From: Deltaproteobacteria bacterium
Lineage (GTDB): Bacteria; Myxococcota_A; UBA9042
DNA length: 64,000 nt
Assembly: GCA_020632665.1 (NCBI GenBank)
Contig: JACKFC010000008.1
Location: 62,001-126,000 of the forward strand
Direction of reading: 5' to 3'
Numbering within the stretch: position 1 is the first letter of the stretch; each line of letters begins with the position of its first letter. The notes beneath the pieces are model-generated. The model saw only the letters and a program-made list of their open reading frames with translations. It did no database searches and had not been told where the DNA came from. This document shows, one piece after another, positions 16,506-26,777 of the stretch. Made by a program: the position numbers and the translations under genes.

Positions 16506-18127
16506 GGCTCGGCCTGCGACGCCTGGAGGAAGCGGGTGTAGGCGCCGGCGTGCTCGCCTTCCTGCACCCGCTCGATGGCCATCACGAAGGCGACGCCGGA
16601 ATCACGGGGTTCCGGCGTGCGGAGCAGCTTGCCGTGCAGGTAGACGGTACGCCAAACGCCCTCGACCTCGATCGGCACGTTGAGCGTGAAGCGGGTCTCC
16701 ATCGGTGGCGCGACGCGCGCCTCGACCTCCACGGCCAGGGTCGCTGCGCTGCGCAGCTTGGCCGGGACGAAGCGGCTATCGTGCTCGAAGGTGACGGGGA
16801 TATCGACTTCGGCCGGCGTGTGGACACCGCTGTGGACGCCAGACACGTCGACGCCGATGCCGGTGTCGAGTCGACCGCCGCGGCCGAAGATCTGCGAGCG
16901 CTCGAGGAAGGGCGAATCGTGCAGGCCGGAGGACGGCCGCGCCGGAGCTGCCTGCAGCTTGCCGCTCGGCATGCGGCGGACGTCCTGGCCCTCCGACGGC
17001 ATCCGACGGATATCGGAGATCGGCCGCAGATCGTCGGTTGCGTAGGCGGAAGAGTTCGCCCGCGTGCGAGCGCCGCCCACCTCGGCGTCGAAGATCCCCG
17101 ATCCGCTGCGGGCAGTCGATGAGCGCGGACGGCTCGGCGGCGCCGTCGGCTCGGCATCGAAGACGCCCGAGACCTGCGCCGGATGGTCCGGATCGAAATG
17201 CCCCGAACCCGTCTGCCGCCGCGCTGCGCGCTCGGTCAAGATGTCCGAGGTCCGGCGCCCGACCACCCGGAGATCGTCGGACATGACGACGTCGCTGGTG
17301 CGACGGCGAGGCGGCGCTGTGCCGCTGCTGCGACTGTAGGTCGACCACTCGCCCGAGCGATCGCGCTCACCGCGTGGGGCGAATTCCGGGACGGCAACCG
17401 CTTCCGGCGGCGCGACCGAGACGTGGGTCATCTCCGGCGCCGGCGCGACCCGCGTCCCATCGGGCAACATCGCGTCGAAGGTCGGCGGCGTCGTCTCTGC
17501 GAACGCGTCGATCGCGTCCCCGTCGCCGACGATGACGGCGCCCGAGCTGCTCCCAGTCGGCGTCGTCGTCACCACCGAGGCCGCGCTCCGCCGTGGCAGT
17601 CCGGCGACCCGACTCGACGAGCTCCGTGAGCGCGGGCCGACGACCTCCTCACGGATCATCCCCTCGCGCGGCAGCCCCGACGCGTTGCTGCGCTCGACCG
17701 CGCTGGCAGTAAAATCGAAGGCTCCGCCGACCGCCGGGAAGTCGAAGCGGACGCGGCGTCCGGTGCCGAGGCGCTCGGGCGTGATCCCGACGATGTGCAG
17801 CACCTTGCGCAGGACGTGGAAGATCGGCTCGCTGCCGGCCTCGGAATAGGCCCACAGCCAACGCACCGCGAATCCAGGTGGGTACGGGCCGCCGGGCGAG
17901 ACGACCCGAACGACCTCGGCCCGCAGCTTCACCGGCGCGATCTTCGAGCCGATCGGGCGGACCAAGACGTCGACCTCGCGGCCCTCCGGCGCGTGGCGGA
18001 GCCCGGCGAAGAAGGCGCCGGTCGGGCCGATATCCGTGGTCACGGCGTTGATCTCACCGTCAGGCAAGACCACACGGAGCGTCACGGTCTCCTTGCGGCG
18101 CGGATAGCTACGTCGGTCCTCGAACAT
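16502..18127 (-). CDS. Two-domain PilZ-like protein with long disordered linker
   Basis: 541 aa. The N-terminal 110 residues are a PilZ domain: RRSYPRRKETVTLRV carries the basic RxxxR-type motif, and TDIGPTGAFF stands at the D/N-x-S-x-x-G position (Ser replaced by Gly). A long linker (about residues 155-415) is rich in Ser, Arg, Pro and Thr, with repeated SGIFDAE/SGVFDAE and SDILTE-like short motifs. The C-terminal 115 residues form a second PilZ-like barrel (LAVEVEARVAPPMETRFTLNVPI, with GKLLRTPEPRDSGVAFVM). PilZ proteins bind cyclic di-GMP and pass the signal to motility, secretion or polysaccharide machines. The coupled CPBP protease gene follows directly. Cyclic di-GMP binding at the first domain is possible but not certain. 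Confidence 0.75.
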   Translation of the reverse strand: MFEDRRSYPRRKETVTLRVVLPDGEINAVTTDIGPTGAFFAGLRHAPEGREVDVLVRPIGSKIAPVKLRAEVVRVVSPGGPYPPGFAVRWLWAYSEAGSEPIFHVLRKVLHIVGITPERLGTGRRVRFDFPAVGGAFDFTASAVERSNASGLPREGMIREEVVGPRSRSSSSRVAGLPRRSAASVVTTTPTGSSSGAVIVGDGDAIDAFAETTPPTFDAMLPDGTRVAPAPEMTHVSVAPPEAVAVPEFAPRGERDRSGEWSTYSRSSGTAPPRRRTSDVVMSDDLRVVGRRTSDILTERAARRQTGSGHFDPDHPAQVSGVFDAEPTAPPSRPRSSTARSGSGIFDAEVGGARTRANSSAYATDDLRPISDIRRMPSEGQDVRRMPSGKLQAAPARPSSGLHDSPFLERSQIFGRGGRLDTGIGVDVSGVHSGVHTPAEVDIPVTFEHDSRFVPAKLRSAATLAVEVEARVAPPMETRFTLNVPIEVEGVWRTVYLHGKLLRTPEPRDSGVAFVMAIERVQEGEHAGAYTRFLQASQAEP

Positions 18128-18208
18128 CGGCGCTCCGCCACGGCGTGACCGACGCCGCGGCTCCTACACAAATCCTCACGGCCAGCATAACCCCGGCCGC
18201 GGCCGATG

Positions 18209-19360
<1,152 letters not shown>

Positions 19361-19390
19361 GGTCTCTCTCCTCTCGTTGGTGGGTGTGGT

Positions 19391-21796
19391 CTAATTGCGG
19401 AGCGGCTTGCCGGTCTCGAGCATGTGGCGGATGCGGGCCTGCGTTTTTTCCAGGCCGCAGAGGTGCAGGAAGCCCTCACGCTCGATGTCGAGCAGGTCTT
19501 GCTCGCTGAGCAGGCCGCCCTTCTCGCCGCCGCAGAGCACCTTGGCGATCTGCGTGCCGACGATCTTGTCGTGCTCGCTCGCCAGACCCGACCAATGGAA
19601 GGCAGCCAGCGCCATCTCGAAGGCAGCGAGGCCCTCGGCGCCGGGCAGCAGCAGGTTGCTCGCCGGGCCGACGGGGCGGTAGCCGTCCTCGATCAGGCGC
19701 AGCGCGATCTTCTTCGCCTCGCCGATGCGACGGTCGGTGTCGATGCAGAACTTGTCGGTCGGCCGCAGGAAGCCCATCTCGAAGGCGTTGCCGGCGCCGG
19801 TCGCGACCTTCGCCATCGCCATCGCCTCGAACGCCTTCTGCAGCAGCGGCAGGCGGTCGACCTTGACGTCCGCCGGCACACCGGCGAGCGCGCGCACCGT
19901 CATCTCCTTGGTGCCACCGGCGCCCGGGATCAGGCCCACGCCGACCTCGACCAGGCCCATATAGGTCTCGGCGCCGACGACGGTGACGGCGCTGTGCATC
20001 GTGACTTCGCAGCCGCCGCCGAGCGCCATGCCGTGCGAGGCCGTGACGACCGGCACTGGGCCGGTCTTGCAGCGCTGGGTGAAGCCCTGGAAGCGCTGCA
20101 CCGAGGCCTCGAGCTGCTTCCACGCGCCCTGCATGATCGCGCCGCCGATCATCATCAGGTTGGCGCCGACCGAGAAGTTCGCGCCGTCGTTGGCGATGAC
20201 CAGCGCGCCGTAGCGACCGGCCTCGCAGAGGTCGAGCGCCTTCTCGCCGAGCGTGAGGATATGCTCGTCGAGCGCGTTCATCTTGCTGGCGAAGGCGAGG
20301 CAGAGCACGCCATCGCCGAGGTCGAGCAGCTCGGCGCTCTCGTTGCGCTCGATCACGCCGCCGGCGGCGCGGACGTCGGCCAGATCGATGCCGGGCAGCG
20401 GGGCGACCGGGGCCGCCTGCAGGCCGGCGGTCAGGCCGGTGCGGGCGCCGGGCGCGCCGCCGTAGAACGAGGTCTTGCCCTCGGCGAGCATGGTCTGCAC
20501 CAGCTTCGGCACGGCGCGACCCTCGGCGCTGAGGCGATCGGCGACCTTCTGCACGCCGATGGCGTCCCAGATCTCGAACGGTCCGAGGGCCCAGTTGAAG
20601 CCCCAGCGCATGGCGCGGTCGACGCTGACGACGTCGTCGGCGATCTCGCCCATGCGGTTGGCAGCGTAGACCAGGCTCGACGAGGTCAGCGCCCAGGCGT
20701 AGTTGCCGGCCGCGTCGTCCGCGGCGCAGAGGTTGGCGATGCGCTGGCCGACGTCGGCGGTCTTGCGCGCCGCGCCGAGCGAGTCGGTGCGGAACTTGAC
20801 CTGCTCGCGGTAATCCCCGGCGGCAGGGTCGAAGACCAGGATATTCTTGCCGACCTTCTTGTAGAAGCCGGCGCCGGCCTTGGCCCCCGTCGCGCCGGCG
20901 GCGACCAGCTTCTGGATCACCTCGGGCAGCGCGAAGACGTCGCGCTCCTCGTCGTGCGGCAGGTTGTCGTAGCAGTTGCGGGCGACGTGGCCGAAGGTGT
21001 CGAGGCCCACGACGTCGGCGGTGCGGAAGATGGCGGATTTCGGCCGGCCGAGCGCCTCACCGCAGATCGCGTCGATGGCCTCGATGCCGAGGTCGCTCTG
21101 CTGCCAGAGCTCGAGCGCCTTCATCATGCCGTGCACGCCGATGCGGTTGCCGATGAAGTTGATCGTGTCCTTGGCGATGACGACGCCCTTGCCGAGGTCG
21201 TCCTGGCAGAAGGCCGACATCTTCGCGGTCACAGCCGGATCGGTATCGGCGCCCGAGACGATCTCGAGCAGCTTCATGTAGCGCACCGGGTTGAAGAAGT
21301 GGGTGATCAGGAAGTGCTTGCGGAAGCCCTCGCTGCGCCCCTCGGCCATCGAAGCGAGCGGGATGCCGGAGGTATTGCTGCTGACGATGGTATGCGGCGC
21401 GCGGTGGGCGTCGATCTTGCTGAAGACCGCCTGCTTGATGTCGAGGCGCTCGACCACCGCCTCGACGATCCAATCACAGGCGCCGAGTTCGGCGAGATCG
21501 TCTTCCAGGTTGCCGACGCTGATCAGCGCGAGATCCGAAGCCTTCTGGTAGATCGAGGGCTTGGACTTCGGCATCTTCCCGAGCGCACCAGCGGCGATCG
21601 CGTTGCGCCGACCACGGACGGCGGCGTACTCGGGCGCCTCGGCGTCGGCGGGCAGCGCCGGAGCGTCCTTCGGCACGATGTCGACCAGCAGGACGGGGAC
21701 GCCCGCCGAGGCGAGGTGCGCGGCGATGCCGCTGCCCATCACGCCGGCGCCGATGACGCCGACCTTGCCGATCCGCTTGTTCGGGGTGCTGCTCAT
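19391..21796 (-). CDS. fadN: 3-hydroxyacyl-CoA dehydrogenase/enoyl-CoA hydratase, FadN type
   Basis: 801 aa. Domain order is dehydrogenase first, hydratase second, the order of Bacillus FadN rather than E. coli FadB. The Rossmann motif KVGVIGAGVMGSGIAAHLA is at residues 10-28; SSNTSGIPL and HFFNPVRYMKLLEIV, with KDTINFIGNRIG, mark the 3-hydroxyacyl-CoA dehydrogenase; KAGAGFYKK begins the linker. The crotonase part (about residues 490-800) has GANFSVGANLMMI, GMALGGGCEVTMHS (oxyanion loop) and EVGVGLIPGAGGTKE (catalytic Glu). It carries out hydration and NAD-dependent oxidation in fatty-acid beta-oxidation. AGGAG lies 6 nt before the ATG. It is the first gene of the operon with the thiolase. 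Confidence 0.93.
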   Translation of the reverse strand: MSSTPNKRIGKVGVIGAGVMGSGIAAHLASAGVPVLLVDIVPKDAPALPADAEAPEYAAVRGRRNAIAAGALGKMPKSKPSIYQKASDLALISVGNLEDDLAELGACDWIVEAVVERLDIKQAVFSKIDAHRAPHTIVSSNTSGIPLASMAEGRSEGFRKHFLITHFFNPVRYMKLLEIVSGADTDPAVTAKMSAFCQDDLGKGVVIAKDTINFIGNRIGVHGMMKALELWQQSDLGIEAIDAICGEALGRPKSAIFRTADVVGLDTFGHVARNCYDNLPHDEERDVFALPEVIQKLVAAGATGAKAGAGFYKKVGKNILVFDPAAGDYREQVKFRTDSLGAARKTADVGQRIANLCAADDAAGNYAWALTSSSLVYAANRMGEIADDVVSVDRAMRWGFNWALGPFEIWDAIGVQKVADRLSAEGRAVPKLVQTMLAEGKTSFYGGAPGARTGLTAGLQAAPVAPLPGIDLADVRAAGGVIERNESAELLDLGDGVLCLAFASKMNALDEHILTLGEKALDLCEAGRYGALVIANDGANFSVGANLMMIGGAIMQGAWKQLEASVQRFQGFTQRCKTGPVPVVTASHGMALGGGCEVTMHSAVTVVGAETYMGLVEVGVGLIPGAGGTKEMTVRALAGVPADVKVDRLPLLQKAFEAMAMAKVATGAGNAFEMGFLRPTDKFCIDTDRRIGEAKKIALRLIEDGYRPVGPASNLLLPGAEGLAAFEMALAAFHWSGLASEHDKIVGTQIAKVLCGGEKGGLLSEQDLLDIEREGFLHLCGLEKTQARIRHMLETGKPLRN

Positions 21797-21907
21797 GCGA
21801 ACTCCTGAAGCTGAGTGGGGTCGCCGACCGCTGCGGCGAGGGCGCGGAAGCTAGCGTGCGGGGCATCTGGTCGCAAGGTGGTGCAGATGCGGCGCGCGGT
21901 TGTGTCG

Positions 21908-22038
21908 ACCCCTCTCTGGCCCGCTGGGCCATCTCTCCCCGCTTAGCGGGGAGAGAGAAGCGTCTTCGATCCGCAGAGCTGTGCCGGCTTTCCCGTTCTC
22001 TCCCTGTTGGAGAGATGCCCGTAGGGCAGAGAGGGTTT
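21908..22038. repeat. Inverted pair of REP-like palindromic elements
   Basis: In the 309-bp gap between the fadN promoter side and the 3' end of the unknown operon, two related elements face each other. The first (from 21908) reads CCCTCTCTGG-CCCGCTGGGCC-ATCTCTCC and is followed by the hairpin CCCCGC-TTA-GCGGGG (21937-21951). The second (about 21985-22038), read on the minus strand, has CCCTCTCTGCCC-TACGGGC-ATCTCTCC and then GGGAGAGAACGGG. Both combine a small GC hairpin with CTCTCT and ATCTCTCC arms. The layout resembles dispersed REP/BIME-type elements; it could also act as a transcription terminator for the operon ending at 22106. Nothing else is seen in this gap. Confidence 0.65.
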
Positions 22039-22105
22039 TACGGTACGGGAATACGGCGTGAGTCGGCGAAGGAGCGGTGATTGGCCGGATGCGCCGGGTC
22101 CATGC

Positions 22106-22675
22106 TCATTGGCAGATCTTCACCGAAAGGTGCCGATCGGGGGCATCGATCCACTCGTCTTCGGGCGCGACGAGGTCCTCGCCGCCCTGCCACTCGACGA
22201 CGACCTCGATATCGTCCTTGCCGAACCTGCACCTGCCGGTCTCGGGGTCGAGATCGCAGGGGGTCGCGATGACGGTCAGCCGTCCGCGATCCCGGCAGAT
22301 TCCATCCTTGAATTTTATGAGTGTCCCGGAGTGACGCCAAGCCTTGGGGTCCCACTCAGGGTAGTTGACGTAATCGCTGCGGCAGCTCATGTCAGAGCGG
22401 AAACTCCATGCTTTAGAAAGAACTCTCTTGGCCTCTGTCAAACTCTGTCCCGGGAGCGGCTCTTCGAAAATCTCGACTTCGTATCGTAGGTCAGCGATAT
22501 CTCCTGGCAGATCATATGTGCTCGGACATCCACCGCAAATCTCCGCTGTCACAGTGAGATCGAGCCAGCATATTTCCGTTGGTTTCGCGTAACAGCCTTG
22601 CGCGCCTGAGACGAGGATCACGCTCGCCACTGCCAAATGCGCGGCTGCGCTACGCCATCGTCGCGCGCTACTCAT
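22106..22675 (-). CDS. Lipoprotein of unknown function, last gene of the six-gene operon
   Basis: 189 aa. The N-terminus is a signal peptide with a lipobox-like end (LAVASVILVSGAQGC). The mature protein has about nine more Cys residues (EICWLD, EICGGCPS, DMSCRSD, GICRDR, TPCDLDPETGRCRFG), which suggests several disulfides in the periplasm. The sequence does not match a family I know; alternating strands (LTVTAEIC, YEVEIFEEP, RLTVIATPCDL, IEVVVEWQGG) suggest a beta fold. The start overlaps the 3' end of the 1097-aa gene by 8 bp, so it is coupled. Its place after a large membrane-active-looking protein could fit a protective partner, but that is speculation. Confidence 0.65.
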   Translation of the reverse strand: MSSARRWRSAAAHLAVASVILVSGAQGCYAKPTEICWLDLTVTAEICGGCPSTYDLPGDIADLRYEVEIFEEPLPGQSLTEAKRVLSKAWSFRSDMSCRSDYVNYPEWDPKAWRHSGTLIKFKDGICRDRGRLTVIATPCDLDPETGRCRFGKDDIEVVVEWQGGEDLVAPEDEWIDAPDRHLSVKICQ

Positions 22676-25600
22676 CGAGGCCGCCTCCCTCCGGCAAGGT
22701 GCTCATCCAGTGCGCTTTCGGCTTCGGCGGTGGCTCGGGCAGCTTCAATCCGACTGTCGACCCAGCATCCCGCGACACGCCGCCACCAACGACTTCGGTA
22801 TCGTCCACCGCAGTGGGATCGGCGACGAACACGGTCTTGGTAGAAACCCTCGCGTAGCGCTCCTGCCAGCCCGCGCTCTTCGTGCTCTGGATCGGCAGTA
22901 GCAGCTCATGCAAGGGCCCCGGCCACGTTGCGGAGGAGGGTAGAGTGTATGCTGCGGTCAGTCTCTTACCGAGCAAGTCCAACCACGGTCCGAATTCTCC
23001 CCACTTGGCTGCGACGCTGGGGTCGAGCAACTCTGCCTGTGCACGGCGCACAAGAGCGAGCAGGTCACCGTAGGCGCTCACGTCCGCCGTCGTCGAAAAC
23101 CATAGCAAGAGAGGCTCGGCCTGCGCTTCATCCAGGTACTGAGCAAGCTCTGAATCGCTAAGCTTCTTCCACGAACTCAACGCCTTGATGAGAGCACTCG
23201 ACTCCTGCTCCGCGCGCAGCGTCGCGACGGGTGGGGACCCTCCACTCCCGGGAAGCAACTCCTTGGTCCATGCAACCTCACCGTCGGGAGGGAAGCCCGG
23301 CCACGTTGGCGCGGCGGCCATCGCAACCCGCAACGGCATCGTAGCAGGACCAGACGCTGCTCCGCGCCATGGAGGTTGCGCGATCTCCGAGGCCGCGCCG
23401 GTCCAAGAGCCGGGGATACCGCCAACTGCTGGGCCGTGGACCTCGGCGCGAATCGATGCGAGCGCTTCGAGCCGGCGGGTTGTCACATGCACGCCGCCGG
23501 CCACGGCCTGCGACGTGACCGACACCACACCAGAAACCGGCTCGTGGACGAAATCCGAATCCGCCGACGCGTTCACCCCAACAATGACACTGCCGGCTGG
23601 TGCCGCCTTGGGCCACTTCGCCGGGGGAAGGGCGAGTTCGATCGAGAGGGCGTTGCCATCGATCGCGCGGAAGCGGGCGACGACAGGATCCAGCTCCGGC
23701 GAGACGCGTGCAACCGCTTGCAAGGAAGCCGCGATTTGCTCGTTGAGGCGTTCGGCGAGTTTCTTGGCCTCATCCTTGAGATCTTCCTCGACGAAATCGA
23801 GCACAGAGTAGCTATGTAAGTCCAGAGGAAAAGGCGCGTTCGGGCGGACACGTACGTCGGTAAAGACCACGGTAGCAAACTCGGGAGGCTTTTCGCCGTC
23901 CAACGGTCCCAGCGCCGGCTTCAACTCCGCGCATAGCGACACCTCCATCAACCCTTCGCCAGACAGCCCATCTCCAACTGGAAGCAAGACCAACTTGATG
24001 TTGATTTGGGCGCCGTCCAACCCCAGGTTCTGGACGGTCACCGCGTAGGCCCCATCTTGCACTGCCTCGCGCAGCGCGCCTTCGGATGCGAACGCATCCC
24101 GAAGCTGGCCCAGTGCTTTGGCGACTCCTGCCGCAGCGAGGATTGTGAGCGGCGGCACCGCCAGTGCCAGTGCAATAACAACTACCAAACCGAGGGAAAC
24201 ACCAACGAAGAGCGCGATCGCAACCAACTCCTTCGCCGGGATATCGAGTTTAGCGAACCACTCGCTCGCGGCGAACGTCACGTTGACGGCGAGCCACTCG
24301 AATGGGCTGTCTGCGAGCTTCTTCAAGGTCTTGTGAACGCGTTGCAGACCAGACTCTGCAGCAACCGGTTCACACACACAGTCCTTGTCGCCACCAGTCT
24401 TCTCTTCGGAAACCCCGGCCGCGGGCACTTCGGCCATGTTGCGCGGAAATTCCCAAATCATCGTCTGCTCGATGATCGCGGCGAGATAGAAGCGACCGAT
24501 GTCGACGACCAGCCCCTCCGCCATCGCCTCCGCTCCAACGGCCGGGCCACCCATGATGGGGTCCAACTGCACGTTGTCCTGGCTCAGGCGGGCCAAGAAT
24601 TCCTCCAGTTCAGCTTCGACCTCCGCTTGTCGCTCGCGCTCTGCGACGGCGCTGGCCGCGCCAAGGATGGCTTGTGCCGCTTGCGCGTTGACGCCTGGTG
24701 CCAACGTGGCGAGCGCTGTGGGATTGGCAAGCCAGCTCTGGAGTTGTGCGACGTAGGCTCCGAGTGTGGACGTTTGTGGATCTAGGGACTGCGCCCCGGT
24801 CAGCGTCTGCGCAACGGACGTCCCACCGTCGAAGACGTAGGAGAAGCCCCACCACCCAGCATCTCCTGCTGCGGTCGTCAGCCTGGAATTGCCCGTCGGA
24901 AACACCCTGAGCAACGTTCGAGCTTGGTCGTCGCTAATCCCGAGATCCGCGACGCCGAGTTCATCGACGCTCATGCCCTTGAAGCTCGGACCGATGCCTT
25001 GGAAGGCGTCGAATGCAGCGTGCCGCGTCAAACCGACCGCACGCAGCATCCCACCGGCGTTGCGGGCGGCGAAACTCTCCAGCAACGAGACGACGCCATA
25101 CGCCGCAGGCAACCCCGCGGCCCGGCTGGCGAGAGCGCGCAGCGCCACCGTTCCCTCTTCCCAATCCGAAGCGGGCACGCCGCTCGGAGGTGCGGTTACC
25201 CAGCCTTCTGCGTCGGAAGCCTCTGCTTTCGCAGACGGCGTACCTCCTTGGTGGAACAGATCGACGGCCAGTTGGCTGGTCCAAACCGACCGACAGAACG
25301 ATCGCCACGTCACGGCGGGGCCGAGTTCGACGCTCCCCGGACCCACTTGGTCGATCTTGCCGATGGTGTTGGCTTTGAGTCCGCCCGTTACCTCATGCAC
25401 GCCGTCCATCCCGAGCCCGATGTCAAGCACCAGCCCGCTCGGAATGAACTCATCGCTGCCAACGCTCATAAGTGCGCCCTGCGGGGACGTGATCCATGCA
25501 TCGCTGGCCAACGTTTGCGCGGCGTCGAGCAAGGGTATGGATGCAAGCAAGTTCAGCATCACTTCGAGCCCCAGCGGCGCAACGGTTGCCGCTTGGAATC

Positions 25601-25961
25601 GAGAGCTTGCCAAAACCCTGTCTGCTCGCCAACGGGAATCGATCAACCCAGAAGCAGCCCACGCACGATGGCACAGCAGCTCCGAACCCTTAATCTGGAA
25701 CGAGAGATCCAACGGCAAGAGCTGGAAGGTTGAGTCCCCCGGTGTCGGCAGCAGATCGCTCGTCGGATCTGCAAGCAGCGGAGCCGCTCCAGCGAACAGC
25801 AACTGGACTACGACGCTCGGCACGCCCTGCTTGCTGAGAAGATCACTCGCGGTCGGATCGCTCTGGGCAAGGGCGCGGGCAAGTGAGGCGAGTCCGGCCG
25901 GAGACCACCGAACCCGCAGGTCGAACCGCCGCACCATGCCGGCTTCGCCGATGAGGATCAT
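22668..25961 (-). CDS. Large protein of unknown function with a central hydrophobic hairpin
   Basis: 1097 aa, no signal peptide. The ATG at 25961 overlaps the stop of the preceding 101-aa gene (ATGA). Residues about 1-480 are mixed alpha/beta without recognised motifs. An acidic helical stretch follows (ERERQAEVEAELEEFLARL), then a CVCEP Cys pair near residue 520. A hydrophobic segment of about 38 residues at 574-614 (LVAIALFVGVSLGLVVVIAL and on) could form a membrane hairpin. The C-terminal half has beta-rich stretches (AYAVTVQNLGLDGAQINIKL, FATVVFTDVRVRPNAPFPLDL), a helical pair (LKDEAKKLAERLNEQIAASLQ) and a Pro-rich tail. I do not recognise the family. Signal-less, long, and with a membrane hairpin, it recalls pore-forming or delivered effectors in layout only. 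Confidence 0.7.
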   Translation of the reverse strand: MILIGEAGMVRRFDLRVRWSPAGLASLARALAQSDPTASDLLSKQGVPSVVVQLLFAGAAPLLADPTSDLLPTPGDSTFQLLPLDLSFQIKGSELLCHRAWAASGLIDSRWRADRVLASSRFQAATVAPLGLEVMLNLLASIPLLDAAQTLASDAWITSPQGALMSVGSDEFIPSGLVLDIGLGMDGVHEVTGGLKANTIGKIDQVGPGSVELGPAVTWRSFCRSVWTSQLAVDLFHQGGTPSAKAEASDAEGWVTAPPSGVPASDWEEGTVALRALASRAAGLPAAYGVVSLLESFAARNAGGMLRAVGLTRHAAFDAFQGIGPSFKGMSVDELGVADLGISDDQARTLLRVFPTGNSRLTTAAGDAGWWGFSYVFDGGTSVAQTLTGAQSLDPQTSTLGAYVAQLQSWLANPTALATLAPGVNAQAAQAILGAASAVAERERQAEVEAELEEFLARLSQDNVQLDPIMGGPAVGAEAMAEGLVVDIGRFYLAAIIEQTMIWEFPRNMAEVPAAGVSEEKTGGDKDCVCEPVAAESGLQRVHKTLKKLADSPFEWLAVNVTFAASEWFAKLDIPAKELVAIALFVGVSLGLVVVIALALAVPPLTILAAAGVAKALGQLRDAFASEGALREAVQDGAYAVTVQNLGLDGAQINIKLVLLPVGDGLSGEGLMEVSLCAELKPALGPLDGEKPPEFATVVFTDVRVRPNAPFPLDLHSYSVLDFVEEDLKDEAKKLAERLNEQIAASLQAVARVSPELDPVVARFRAIDGNALSIELALPPAKWPKAAPAGSVIVGVNASADSDFVHEPVSGVVSVTSQAVAGGVHVTTRRLEALASIRAEVHGPAVGGIPGSWTGAASEIAQPPWRGAASGPATMPLRVAMAAAPTWPGFPPDGEVAWTKELLPGSGGSPPVATLRAEQESSALIKALSSWKKLSDSELAQYLDEAQAEPLLLWFSTTADVSAYGDLLALVRRAQAELLDPSVAAKWGEFGPWLDLLGKRLTAAYTLPSSATWPGPLHELLLPIQSTKSAGWQERYARVSTKTVFVADPTAVDDTEVVGGGVSRDAGSTVGLKLPEPPPKPKAHWMSTLPEGGGLDE

Positions 25962-26263
25962 CGTGGTCCGTCGCGCCTGGGATGGGGACGACTCCTACCG
26001 TCCCACCCAACCAGCATCTTCCCGATTTGTGCAGCCCAACGATCGGGCTTCGCCCCATCGCCGCTGATTCGTACTCCCAGCGAGGCGGGCCCAGGCGAAT
26101 CTGCATGCACCCTGGCGCTATCCGTGCGGGAAGTTGGAGAGACTGAAGTCATCGGCGCTCGAGCGCTAAGAACCGACCCGAGCGAAGCAGCATCGGCCCG
26201 AACGATCTCCACTTCGGGGCTGCCGATGATGACCTGACCATCACGCCGCGGTTCCGCGCTCAT
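25958..26263 (-). CDS. 101-aa protein of unknown function
   Basis: The ATG at 26263 overlaps the stop of the 167-aa gene (ATGA) and the stop overlaps the start of the 1097-aa gene (ATGA), which supports this frame despite the short length. The N-terminal 70 residues are polar and Ser/Asp-rich with a possible strand pair (GQVIIGSPEVEIVRADAAS). The tail is basic (GRSRPHPRRDGPR). The GQVIIGSPEV phrase slightly recalls PAAR-type spike tips, but the rest of that domain is not present and I do not make that call. Its position directly before the large protein suggests an accessory or adaptor role. Confidence 0.5.
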   Translation of the reverse strand: MSAEPRRDGQVIIGSPEVEIVRADAASLGSVLSARAPMTSVSPTSRTDSARVHADSPGPASLGVRISGDGAKPDRWAAQIGKMLVGWDGRSRPHPRRDGPR

Positions 26264-26763
26264 CGACGCACCGTAGCAATCCGGGGCTGCGCTTGGCGGG
26301 GAAATGAAACGACGGGTCGGCCAGCGAGGCGTTCGTACCGAGCTAACGCTACCCACGCACGGATTTGCACCATCGCGGCATCGCCCCCCGCACTCGCAGC
26401 ATTGGTCAGGGTTAAGCGACCAACGCCGCCGGCATCCAGATTCGTCGCATCTTCACGGCCCAAGACGATCTGCGCCACTGTCACCACATCGCGCGGCAGA
26501 TCGATGAGGCTGCCAAGGGCAGAGCCGAACCGATCGTCACCGGGACCGTTGATGTTCGTGCGCTCGATGTCCAAGGAAACTTCGGGTGGATTGGTCGCGT
26601 GAAGGCCGAGCACCCGCGCTTGCACGGTGATCAACGCCTGATTGTAGGCGTCGAAGTTGATGTAGTTCTCCGGCGGGCATGCCCACCAGTTGGCGTAGGC
26701 GCTGTCTGACGCATCATCCAGCGTAACCGTTACGTCCAGCCAGAGTTTGGGTGTATTTGACAT
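26260..26763 (-). CDS. Small beta-rich protein, paralogue 3 of a three-gene set
   Basis: 167 aa from ATG 26763, which has GGAGG 6 nt upstream. It shares a scattered pattern with the next two upstream genes: an N-terminal Trp-rich strand (KLWLDVTVTLDD, ANWWACPPENYINFD), a middle ALITVQARVLG...SLDIERTNINGPGDDRF, and an end GRLTLTNAASAGGDAAMVQIRAWVALAR. The matching ends in the other two are GRLIAQNAGAATEWAVVWLRCSVALVR and RTELSAASFSAGEWAAIRVRAHVI. No signal peptide and no known motif. The stop overlaps the start of the 101-aa gene. Repeated small beta-sandwich proteins in tandem may form a hetero-oligomeric assembly; this is inference. Confidence 0.6.
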   Translation of the reverse strand: MSNTPKLWLDVTVTLDDASDSAYANWWACPPENYINFDAYNQALITVQARVLGLHATNPPEVSLDIERTNINGPGDDRFGSALGSLIDLPRDVVTVAQIVLGREDATNLDAGGVGRLTLTNAASAGGDAAMVQIRAWVALARYERLAGRPVVSFPRQAQPRIATVRR

Positions 26764-26777
26764 ATGCTCCTCCATCG

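Noticed and set aside
25958..26263. PAAR spike-tip call for the 101-aa protein, and so a type VI effector cluster
   Set aside because: Only a short GQVIIGSPEV phrase recalls PAAR. The repeat of the motif and zinc ligands are absent and no VgrG or Hcp gene is near.
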